Shown here piece after piece: positions 12,122 through 22,081 of a DNA stretch of 64,000 nt. The DNA lies in contig JARKIP010000035.1 of NCBI GenBank assembly GCA_029990175.1, positions 39,322,001 through 39,386,000 of the forward strand, read 5' to 3'. The DNA is from Petunia secreta. Taxonomy: Eukaryota; Streptophyta; Magnoliopsida; Solanales; Solanaceae. Made by a program: the position numbers and the translations under genes. Under the pieces are notes generated by a model. That model was not told the origin of the DNA and made no database searches. It saw only the letters and a list, made by a program, of their open reading frames with translations. Every line of letters starts with the position of its first letter. The first letter of the stretch is position 1.

Positions 12122-12601
12122 TCATTCAGCCATTGTAATTTGTAAGGGTGGGGGATGCTTCAAAGTAGTTAGTCCCATTTGTGAAACCAAGGTTTGGCTC
12201 ACCACATTTGCACAACTACCAGAGTCAACGATCATCGAACACACCTTTCCCCTCACTCGACATCGGGCATGAAAGAGGTTCTCTCTTTGGTTGTCTTCTT
12301 CTTCAAGAGTCATGCAACACAAATTCCTTCTAACCACAAGAAACATTTCCGGATGATCAGCTTCGGAAGCTTCACGATCATCATCACCTTCAGCTCGGTC
12401 AGTCTCCTCGATAAACTCCTCCTCGGTGTCACTCGCTTGCTCATGGATGGTTCTATCTTCGAGCAGAAGCATAACTTTGCGAGTTGGACACTCATTTGCC
12501 ATGTGACCATAACCTTTGCATTTGTGACACTGAATATTTGAAGCACTAGGAGAGTTGAGTTGTACTTTACCTCCCACTTCTCTTGATTGGTTAACGGTCA
12601 C
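12122..12601 (-). pseudogene. Element C nucleocapsid knuckle and aspartic protease
   Basis: 159 codons. The CCHC zinc knuckle CHKCKGYGHMANEC is followed by an acidic linker, then LVVRR and the protease active site DSGS in MIVDSGSCANVVS. It lies one frame away from the upstream gag frame (overlap at 12598-12601), consistent either with a mutation or with gag/pol frameshifting. A stop region around 11914-12121 separates it from RT. Confidence 0.8.
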
Positions 12602-13848
12602 ACCTCTTTCGAAGGGTCTCTTCGATTCTCGAACAGTGTTGGCACTTGTTTGGTTTGGACTCTTCCATTCTTTACCTGGTTCAAAGGAGTAGAAGTAGTG
12701 ACTCCTTGATACCGGTTTGCCTTTTCATCCTTCACCAACTTTTCAGCTTCGGTGGCAGCATCGAACAGATCTTCCAACGTGTGATACACGCGTAGCCTCA
12801 ATTGAGATGACACATCCTGAGCCAAGCCATTTTTGAATCTGATAATGGCTTGTTCTTCGTCTTCGGCCAAATCAAGATTTAATCGAACTTTTTCGAACTC
12901 ATCATGATACTCCTGGACTGACTTGGACCCTTGCTTGAGCTCATAGAGCTTTTGCATTTGAGTTTGCCTGTACTTGGCACTCAAATACTTAGCATCCATT
13001 GCTCTCATCAACTGTGGCCAAGTATTGACTACGGGATAGGCATTCCTTCGTCTATGCCTTTTGTCAGCTTCCCACCACGTAGATGCATAAGCTTCGAACG
13101 AAGCAATGGCATGGGCAGCTTTTCTCTCATCGGTCATCTCATTGGTTTCAAAGATGCGCTCCATTTTAAGCTTCCATTCAAGATATTCATCTGGATCACT
13201 AGTTCCTTTAAAGGGTGGAATAGTGATCTTGACACTGTTCAAATTTGAGTCTCGAACACCACGAACCTGTTCGGGATACTCATCATAGCGGTCATCAGCC
13301 TCATGCTCAATATGTCGTTCAGCATTTGCGCCTCGACCTCGACCTCGGAAATTTCCACGACCTCGGTGAGCTTGCCTTCGTTGAGCGAATGGCGGCTCAT
13401 TTTCATATTCATCCTCGGGAAATTCCTCTTCGACAACCTCTTCGACAACGGCTCCAAGATCTCTTCGGGCCTTTGGAAGTGGTATCCTCTTTCCTCGGGG
13501 AATGCCCAAGTTTTGATAGCCAGCTTGGGGATTGCCCAAGTTTTGTTGTGTTTGGGGATTGCCCACGTTAAGTTCTCTTTGAATTGCCTCACTCGTCAAC
13601 TGATGTTGTTGAACAAGCTCAGCATACAGCTCAGGTATCATTGGAGTGGAGTGGCTAGTCCCAGCGCCGGACCCATTCATGGCCACGGACGCACTTCCTT
13701 GTTCGAGTTGAGCTACTCGAACACTCACTCCTCTTACTTCGGCACTGACGCCTTGTATCGCAGCCATGAGATCAGCTAACGACACTTCGGGCTTCTCAAT
13801 GCCTTTGCCATCGCCTCCATTCCCAGCAATGGTTCCTGCACAAATCAA
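12599..13848 (-). pseudogene. Element C gag
   Basis: 416 codons. N-terminal ADLMAAIQGVSAEVRGV helix, the Gly-Asn-Pro-Gln repeats (VGNPQTQQNLGNPQ), an RG-rich stretch (RGRGNFRGRGRG), then the Retrotrans_gag capsid-type domain (PPFKGTSDPDEYLEW, ASTWWE, YRQTQMQKLYELKQGS, EYHDEFEK). The homologous start in the C2 copy is ATG (32404-32402). Here that codon is ATT (13830-13828), so the only Met is an upstream one at 13848, inside the likely intron. Confidence 0.85.
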
Positions 13849-15036
13849 AGACCAAACAAATGTTAAGGTTAGAAATCACCTCACACACTCCCTCACCTTG
13901 ATGGATGGCACTCGGGTCCACTCAATTTATGGGTTCGGTTTTGTTCACTCAAGAACTTGTAGCCAATGGCTTCCTCGGTTGATCAACTTCTCTCAGTTCC
14001 TTCGAATTCGACAAGTTACGATGTCTTACTTCAGGAAGAGTGAGTTGATTTTACTCGATGGGACGGACAGCTATTTACACTTGCGCTTTGGGAAGTCAAA
14101 GAATTTCTACGAAGTTGGACTTCGGTCGCCCACGCACGAGTGCCTATCAGCTCAAATGAGTTAGTACGACCTCGAGTAGGACAATTACTCAAAAGATCCA
14201 CTAACTAGAATTTCGGACAGAAGAAAAGTGAAAACCTAGGAGAATCTACCCTTTGATTCCCTTTTAGAATCTTTTTCGAACACACCAACTCTTGTCCGTA
14301 CAAGAGTGGCCCCTCCTTGGTACGGATAGGGTTTTACCTTATCCGCTTTCCTTTTTCAGGCCGACACGTTTTCACCTGGAGTTTGTGGATTTAAAATTTT
14401 ACCCTTTCTTCTTCAATGGAACAGTGAAGCTTAGCTCCGGCGTACGGACAGCTTTACTTCGTTCACTGACCACGATTTTCAAACAATTTTAATGTGTTGT
14501 CTTCGTCTCCGTTTTCAACAACAATCGGAGGAATCAGTTCAAAGCCCTTTGAGCTGAGGTCCAGCTCCTCGTGTCGTACACTGTTACAACAGTAACAATT
14601 TTCCGGCATACGGACACGGTGCAACTCAGGGAACTTCGATAATTTAAGCACAAAACAACCACAAAAAGTTCAAGAACCACCAATCTTTATCGGTAACAAC
14701 CAATCCCAATGGGGTTCAAAAAAACAATCACCACTAACTCAAAACATTCCAAAAATATGGTTGAGAAACCCTAGTCGCCGATGGTGTACGACCGGTGCTC
14801 AAATCAGTCCTCGGACAGTGGTGAACAGGAATCAATGGTTATTTAATCCAAACAACCAACAATCAATCCAAATTTTTGAATTTTCTTTTAATACTTTTTT
14901 TTATGTACAGCAGCAACACCAACAGTAACCCAAACAAAAAAATCAAGAACACGAAACGGAAAACAAAGACACAAACGCACGAAAAGTAAAGATAACTTGA
15001 ATAGGATTTGGGGTTGTGGAAACAAGCCCAAACCGT
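13849..15036 (-). other. Element C 5' leader
   Basis: About 1.2 kb, untranslated. Near its 3' end the minus strand has CTAAC (13868-13872), a T-rich tract and TGTGCAG ending at 13836, an acceptor-like site just before gag. It matches the leader of C2 (32423-33611) over most of its length. Confidence 0.6.
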
Positions 15037-15048
15037 GCTCTGATACCA
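15037..15048 (-). promoter_or_regulatory. Primer-binding site of element C
   Basis: Minus-strand TGGTATCAGAGC, perfect for plant initiator tRNA-Met, three bases inside the 5' LTR. Confidence 0.88.
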
Positions 15049-15051
15049 AGA

Positions 15052-15778
15052 TGGTGCAAGCAAAGCCCGAAGAAAATGCTAAACACGAAACGCGGAAGAA
15101 AATGACAAGAAAAGTAAAGATAGAAGCAAGACAAATCTTGCTTCGATTCAAAAGAACAGTGAGGAACCTGTCTCAAAGCTCGATTGAAGGAAAATCAAGA
15201 CGCACCTATACTATGCAACAATCCTCAAGAAAGACCCGCTTCTTGCAAATTGAATGATCAAGAAGAAATTGTTCAAATGAACAACACCGATTGACACAAG
15301 TTCTTTAAAAGCCCACGTCGGGGTTCGGCTCCATCGGAGACTCACAATAGCACTTGCTATGTTTTTCATATACTAAAAACTTGATTCCCTACAATGAAAT
15401 GGAAATGGACTATTTATAGACTATGCTAAGGATAAAGTAGTAAATAGTCACAAGTGACCAATAAAAACAAGCCACGCATGGCTGAGCTAAGTTTGTGTTC
15501 GGCAGTCTTGACTTTGGTGCTCGGTTGCTTGCTCGAACTCATTTTCCTCGGACGCTCACTTGTCTTCGAGTTCATTGTCCTCGGTCACTTTGCCTTCTGG
15601 CTCAAATCTGAAGATAACGCCTTCGGTTCTTGAGCCCGGCCACTCAGCTTCGGAGCAATTATTTTCCTTCAGCCAGGCTAAGTGAATGTGCACATTGTGC
15701 AGCAGCTTGGCTTGGCTTCGTGTCATCGGTCTCCTCGGTGGATCGAGCACTTGATCAGCACGTGTTCGGGCTGCATCA
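15052..15778 (-). repeat. Element C 5' LTR
   Basis: 727 bp, the same length as the left LTR. The TATA box on the minus strand is at 15411-15418. It is followed on the right by the CATGG duplication and the resumed protease of element B. Confidence 0.9.
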
Positions 15779-15783
15779 CATGG

Positions 15784-17575
15784 AAATATGATAGGTGTGT
15801 AGAATATGATGGTCGGACCAACTCTTATACAATCAAGCAAGATAGAAGGAAGTATGTGCTTAGACCTTTGACCCCAAGGCAAGTAAGGGAAGACTACAAG
15901 CAATGAGGGAGTTAAGGGAAGCGGCTAAAGCAAAGTCACCCATTGTACTTGAACCCGAAGCAAACAAACTCATTGTCTTGCCATTGCATGATGAAAATGA
16001 GAGTCACCCCACTTCAAATGAGAGAGAAAAGATAGAGAGAAGTGAGGGAGTGACCGGTGACAATCCAAGAGAGGAAAAAGGAGAGGATTTGAGGAGTAAT
16101 GTGAGTGGATTGTCACCACAAACTACACTTGACCTTGATGTAAAATTGAGAGAGAAGAGAGGTGAGGAAAAAAAAATAAGAGTGAGAGCACCCATTGTTC
16201 TAACCCTTCTTCATCTTCTACTTTTTCTTGTGAAAGTTCTTGTGTAGGTAGTTCTTGTGTAGGTACAATTGAAGACAAGCCATTGGAGCCTCAATTATGT
16301 GCTTGGAAGGAAAGACAAGGGGAGGAAAGTTCTCAATGTGAGCATCATGAAGGAGGAGTTGCATATGACACTTCAAGCCTTGTTAGTGATCAAGGAAGTA
16401 CTACAAATGTAAGTGTTACTTCACCTTTTCATGAGCCTACTAGCTACTTGTCTTGTGATGACTCAACACTAGTTGGTGTTTTTGATGCATCTAATGAGTA
16501 TACCACTAGTGAAGATTCTAGTTTTCAGCTTGAGTATGCTTGTGAAACACTAGTTGAGAGAAATGCTAAGCCACATCATGATGTGAGCTCATTGTTTTGT
16601 GAATCTCTCCCTAGTGTAGATTCGATAGTTGACAATGATTGTGACCTTTGCTATGATACCCCACCAACCTTTGACAAAGGGAAAGATGAGATAGTTGATC
16701 ATACCCTTATTGATATGCTTCTATTTGGTGGATCTATGTGTTGTAGTGAGGTTGGTAGTGACCTTGAGGAGTCCCTAGTGAATGAGATGGATCGAATTGT
16801 TTTCGATGACTCCTCGGGCATGGGTAAAGAACCTAGTCTTGATACCATTCTTTTATGTGACCATGAATTTGAGGTGCATGCTTTTACATTTCCATTATGT
16901 GAAGATAATTTCATTTGTGGTAACGAATTGTATCGGACTAGGATTAGTAGTAAAATAGAACCTCCCTGGTATGTAAAGATAGACTCTAAAGATGATCCAT
17001 TGTTTGGAACTCCAAGTAGTATGAGTGGTCTTGATATTGGTTGTGTTGAACCATCTTCTAGTAGTCCTAACCTTCATTGTGTGGACTATAATGATGAAGG
17101 ACCTATTTTGGAGACCTTCCTTTGGAGTTTGCCTAGTGAGGGAGATTGTCTTGGAGTTGGATTTGGAGGTGAGGAAGCCACTCTTGGTGTGTGTAAGAGT
17201 GCTTCCAAGAAGGGGAGTTGAGTATTTGATGTTAGGTTCCAATTGAACTATTTTTTTTACTCCACTCCACATGTTGATCACACCTTGGGTGTTGAGCATG
17301 CCAAAGCCGATGTGTCACGTTGTGATAATAATGATTTGAAGGATTGGTGTGTTGCTCAAAAGCTGAGGGTCATAAGGATTGCTATATCTTGCATGTTCCA
17401 TGTCCTATTGATCTCTTTGCTTGTTCTTGTGTTGGGTGCACTTTCTTTGTCAGTCAAGTACTTGTCGTTTCCTTGGGAGACATGAGTTTTTTTATTGGTA
17501 TTGATGCTTGGCTCTATCACAAGAGTGTGTTTTCCCACACTTTTGGCACTAACCTACTCTTGTAGTGGGAAGCTT
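15784..17575 (+). pseudogene. Element B protease end and X region (unknown function)
   Basis: Coding resumes right after element C with the protease-linker segment (DGRTNSYT, RKYVLRPLTPRQV), then continues through frames at 15903-16247 and 16283-17221 and a shorter one at 17344-17565. Features of X seen here: KPHHDVSS, CDLCYDTPP.FDKG, DLEES, EPPW, EEATLGV, DHTLGVEHAK and WLYHKSVFSHTF at the end. Three or four frameshifts or stops (about 15905, 16250, 17221, 17340) break it. I do not recognise X in any retroelement protein family. It is acidic, Cys-containing and without an obvious membrane segment. Confidence 0.7.
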
Positions 17576-17629
17576 TGTTTGTGCTTGTTTTGAATGTAGG
17601 CTTGATGGTTTGATTTCGAGGACGAAATC

Positions 17630-17647
17630 CTTTCAAGAAGGGGAGGA
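17630..17647 (+). other. Element B polypurine tract
   Basis: AAGAAGGGGAGGA directly before the 3' LTR. It is preceded by a remnant of the pol C-terminal tail (frame reading ISRTKSFQEGEDDA), which shows X replaced pol upstream of a retained pol terminus. Confidence 0.8.
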
Positions 17648-18388
17648 TGATGCGGGAAAAATTGGAGCCAAAGCGACAACCATCAAGAACCAAGCTTCAA
17701 GAGCACAAGGAGTACGAGTCAAGAGCTTCGGAGGATGGTTCGAGAGTGATTTGAAGCCATGGACTTGAGCACGCTTGAGGGAGGACCGACTACGGACCAA
17801 GGAGGAACACTTAGAGTCCATTTTGAGCCATAACCATACCTCCCAGGAAGAGGCGGAGTGCCTACACAAAGAGGCGGACCGCCCAACAAAAGTCCAGAGG
17901 CTGGATCAGTATGAGGCGGGCGCCTCCCCTCTTGAGGCGGGCGCCTCCCCCTGTTAAGTTTTGACGGGATTTTGCATAAACTTCCTATTTTGACCCTACG
18001 TGGTCTTTTATGTCTTAGCCCACTTTGGGGGCCTTTTAGTCATTTTGCAAGGGGTTAGGAAACACTATAAATACACCCCTTAGCCATTTCATTCGATAGT
18101 TAGCTTTGATGAATGAATTGATTGAACAATGTTCAAGAGAAGAGTCTCTTTGAATGAAAACCCTTTGAGTTGGTTTGAATTTACTAGTGGATTCTAGTTG
18201 AACCCCAAACCCCCTCGATCATTCTACTTGCGAGTCCGTTGTCGTCTCGAGGGTAGTTGCATAGTGTAGGTCCTCCTTGACGCCGATACGAGGGTATTGC
18301 GGAACGATTTCTCCGTGGTTACCTCGTAGGGAGTTCGAGAAGTGTCTCGCTCTCCTATCTTTCTATCATGTTATTTTGATCCTTATCA
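17648..18388 (+). repeat. Element B 3' LTR
   Basis: 741 bp. TATAAATA at 18066-18073. Palindromes at 17850-17952. It is followed by the ACCAT duplication and by resumed element A gag. Confidence 0.9.
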
Positions 18389-18393
18389 ACCAT

Positions 18394-18725
18394 CTACATG
18401 GGGCAAATTCGTAGAATCATTCATGGAGTGATTTCTACCAGCAGGAACGAGGGAGGCCCTTGCCTTAAAATTTGAGAAACTTAGGCAGGGAAATATGAGC
18501 GTACTTGAGTATAGCAAGCAATTCACATGTTTGGTTAAGTACGCTCCTTATTAGTTCCAGATGAAAATGCCAAAGTTTGGAAATTTGCACGAGGTATAGC
18601 CGATTACTTGTTTTGGGATGTACCAGGAGCGATGAATGGTGCAAAATTTGGATATATTGTCGACCTTGCAAGAGAACTAGAAGAGCGTCACCAAGAAAGT
18701 AGAAAAGAGAATGATCAAAACAAAA
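18394..18725 (+). pseudogene. Element A gag, middle part
   Basis: Capsid-domain coding resumes after element B: WGKFVESFME, LKFEKLRQGNMSVLEYSKQF, LARELEER. It is interrupted by stops and then by the hAT-like element at 18734. Confidence 0.7.
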
Positions 18726-19468
18726 GGTGCGGCCAATGTTTTAAAATGCGAGGGCACAAGGCGAGGCATTTTACTTACAATGGGACGAGGCGTACGCCCC
18801 ATGGATCTTATTTTTTAATTAATTTTAAATTAATAAAATAACATAATCAGCCAAAAAAATCAAAAGTACATCAAAAAATTTAAGAAAATTAAAAATAAGA
18901 AAAAATATTATAGAAATAAAAGATCTAACCTTTTTAATAATTGTAAGAAATTGAATAATGTTACAATTATTATGAGATACAAATAAACCACAAGGCCTTA
19001 AAATTTCAAATGGTTAAAAATATTTTTTACTATAAAAAGTGAATAAACAAGAAAATTTATTACTATTATAATTTAAAACATTAATCTTCATTGATAAATA
19101 CAAAATTACTTGTAATTGTAAAATAATTGAAGTCTAATAATTTTGAGTGACAGAAATAAGACATGAAGATCAATAACAAGTGATGATATAAACATCGACT
19201 ATGCATTTTTAGATTAAGTTGTACAGATGATATTCACCCTCATGATATTCTCAATTATAATACATGTAACATTATGTCTCGTTAATTGAGCTACACTTAA
19301 TTTTTGAATTTTTTTAGATTAATATTACTTTATTTTTAAAAAAAAAATTGTGTAAGAACAATCTTAATTAGGGAATTGAAAAAAAAAAAACCACGTTTTC
19401 TCTCTAGGGAAGGCGATTTCCAGGCGATCCTTTGGCGATTCCTTCGCTGCTTTCTCTTGACTTCTTCC

Positions 19469-22081
19469 ATGGCCGATCAGGCCACTGGGCAGCCCCCCAC
19501 TGGGGTTGCTCAGCCTTCCCCAATACCGTCCACAACCTCCTACGATCCTGTTGTTGTCCCACCAGCCCAAAACATTGTCAACCCCGCTGCTCCAGCTCCT
19601 ACGCTACCCGTTCGTCACCCACAAAAGATAAATGGCCGGCCAACGATCTTTTGGAATAAAAAGGAAGTTCAAAAATACATAGCTTCAACTAAACTGATAT
19701 ACAACATCATTGGGAAATTCACATATGGCTCCCCAGAGTTGAATGATTTACGAAAAGTTATTCCCTCACAGTGTGAAGTTAAAGGCCAGTGTGCGATAGG
19801 TTCTTTGTATTATCGTAGCATATTGATTAGATGTTAGTTGTTTGAAGATTACGTGAATCTACTCTCTAAGGGACATTGGCTCAACGTTGGTAGAAGCTCG
19901 TTTTTAATGCGCACGTTGAAGTGGGATCCATGGTGTGACCCTTGGAAGGAGACATCAATTGCTATAGGATGGATTTCTTTTCCCAATTTGCCTCCTAACT
20001 TCTTTGTGAAAGAATGCGTTTTTTCATTGGCTTTGGCAGTGGGTAAGCCATTGCATCTTGATGCAGCCACCATTAATCACACTCATCCTAGTTGTGCTCG
20101 TGTGAAGGTTGAAATTGATTTATTAGGCGACTTGCCTCATGAGATCGACATTGTAGAAGTGGATGAAGAATCGGGGAAGAAACACTCAATGTGCGTTAAC
20201 ATTGTGTACAATTATCTTCCAAAATATTGTTCACAATGTTGTTTGCGAGGACATGATGATATTGAGTGTCCAGTGCTTCATCCCGACCTTTATGAAGAGA
20301 AGCATGTTCAAGATCATGGACACGATGATACGGGTGCACAACCTCCAGTTTCAAGAGTTTTGAAGAGTGGCAAAGTTGTTGGGGAGGCAGGCCCTAGCAA
20401 AACTAATGGTGAGGCTATGGTTGATGGCAAGCAAAATAGAAATCAAGGCACTGGGTATAGACGGAACAACAACAATGTGTGGCAAGTTGTTAACAAGAAG
20501 AAGGGAGTAGTTACTAACAATCGGGAGGGTCGACCACAAGGGATTCATCGCAATACTAATGTTTTTGCAGCTTTGAAAGTTGAAGATGATGGTGTAATAC
20601 AAGTTGGTGCAAATTTGGAAGATCGCACAATGGAGAATTTAACAGGGAAAAATCAAGACAAAGAGTTAAGTAATACAGTTACAAATCCTACTTCTAAGGT
20701 TCAGGTGTCGGGAAATAAAAAATGAGTGGCATTTATGGAGGATAATACAGCTGAAGGAGTAGAAGTTCTAGAAAAAGATACGGTGGGAGATCGAGGTGTA
20801 GTTATTGTGAGTGATGAAATTGATGGGGCTGGGAATCAAAAGGAGGCAGCATTTAATGTTTCTGCAGATAGGCGTGCTTTTAAAGCTGAGGGTTCGACAC
20901 CAACAACTTTGGGTGTTAAAGCTGTTGGAATTTCAGCAGTCATTAAAGCTGAGGGTGTGAACGTAAAAGGCTCAGCTGAGGGTCCGCGTTTTTCCACACG
21001 CGTGCTAATTCACCAAACTGATGTCATGTCGGGGAAGGAGTTACTTTTGACTCCTAATTTACCTGGGACTGCATTAACTACAGGGAATATATTTGGGGGC
21101 TTGAAGTTTTTTAATGATCAGAATATTAAAGCTGGAGGATCCAAATTAATTTCAGGAGCTGCGCAGGCTTTTAATGCTGATGCTGATGCGGAATTAAATG
21201 CGGGCAAAGAATTTATGCTCAATCTTGGTCCTAATTCTAGTGGGAATTCAACTAATGCAGCTAAGGGTTTTCAAGTAATAAATGCTGAAGTGCTGGCTTT
21301 GTTGAATAAAGCTGAGGGTCATAAAGGCTCAGCTGAGGGTCTGCAAATTTCCACATGCGTGCCAGTTCAGGAAACTGATTCTAAGAGGGGGAAGGAGTTA
21401 ATGTTGTCTCCAAATCTACCTGGGAATGCATTAACTGCAGGGAATAAAGCTGAAGGATTGAACTTAGTTAATGAGCAGGCAATTAAAGCTGGAGGTTTTC
21501 CTATTTCCAGTGGGAAATCTTTTACTGGAGCTAAAGGTTTCCAAGTCATTAATGATGATGTGCAGGATCTTTTAAACAAAGCTGTGAGTTTTGCTCCGTT
21601 GACTCGTGATGACTTAATCCCTCTGGATACTTTGAAAATCATGACTGCTATGGTGAATACTCAGCGCTTAAAATCAGATTTGAACGTGCCAATGAACACC
21701 TCTGTACAAACAATTCCATCACGAGCTGGGCAAGTTGACGTCAAGCTGGGTGATCAAGGGTCTTCAAAGGAGGAGTTTACACAGAAGGAGCAAGAACTTA
21801 TTGATTCGATGCAATTGCAAGATAATAAAGCAATACTTTCTAGGCAGAATAAGCGTACACCATTGAAGCAATCCGAGCAACAGGTTGAAGAGAATTTTGA
21901 ACCGGATTTGGAGGATGAAGATGAGTTATCAACGGCACATAATTTTCAACAAGTCGCGAGGGATGGTGATTTATCCCCACACGATATTGATTCTACAAGA
22001 AAAGATGGACGACGAGGAAAAAAAGAACCTGGTCCTATTACCAGGATACAACCTATTAGGGGTTCTAAATCAAAAGTTTAA
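19469..22081 (+). pseudogene. LINE ORF1 (DUF4283-like, CCHC zinc knuckle)
   Basis: One reading frame of about 870 codons from the ATG at 19469 (MADQATGQPP) to TAA at 22079-22081, with two in-frame stops (TAG 19835, TGA 20723). The N-terminal half is DUF4283-like (WLNVGRSSFLMR, IGWISFPNLPP), followed by a CCHC knuckle (YCSQCCLRGHDDIEC, near 20225-20270). The C-terminal half is a low-complexity region with an imperfect duplication (GSAEG, GKEL, LPG.AL, AKGFQVIN) at about 20944-21300 and 21308-21580. ORF1 binds the LINE RNA. It overlaps the ORF2 ATG by one base. Confidence 0.82.

Larger units (their letters stand above)
8410..15778 (-). mobile_element. Element C: CRM-like Ty3/gypsy chromovirus, inverted, inside element B
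   Basis: 7,369 bp flanked by CATGG at 8405-8409 and 15779-15783. Both LTRs are 727 bp and begin (minus strand) TGATGCAGCCC and end GCTTGCACCA. By eye they differ at roughly two dozen positions, about 3%, so the insertion is fairly recent. Gag and pol run on the minus strand from 13848 down to 8914. The RT pattern (YEWLVMPFG, NAPSTFMRLM) and a pol tail that reads into the 3' LTR fit the CRM lineage. Stops, a frameshift and an integrase deletion make it non-functional. Confidence 0.9.
5857..18388 (+). mobile_element. Element B: non-autonomous LTR retrotransposon (X family) containing element C
   Basis: Direct 5-bp target duplication ACCAT at 5852-5856 and 18389-18393. LTRs at 5857-6625 and 17648-18388 begin TGATGCGGG and end CCTTATCA. 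Primer site at 6629-6640 and polypurine tract before 17648. Without element C it would be about 5.2 kb. The interior encodes a gag N-terminal segment, a protease and the unknown X region; no RT, RNase H or integrase coding of its own is visible (the + strand pol motifs are absent, and the minus-strand pol belongs to C). Confidence 0.9.
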
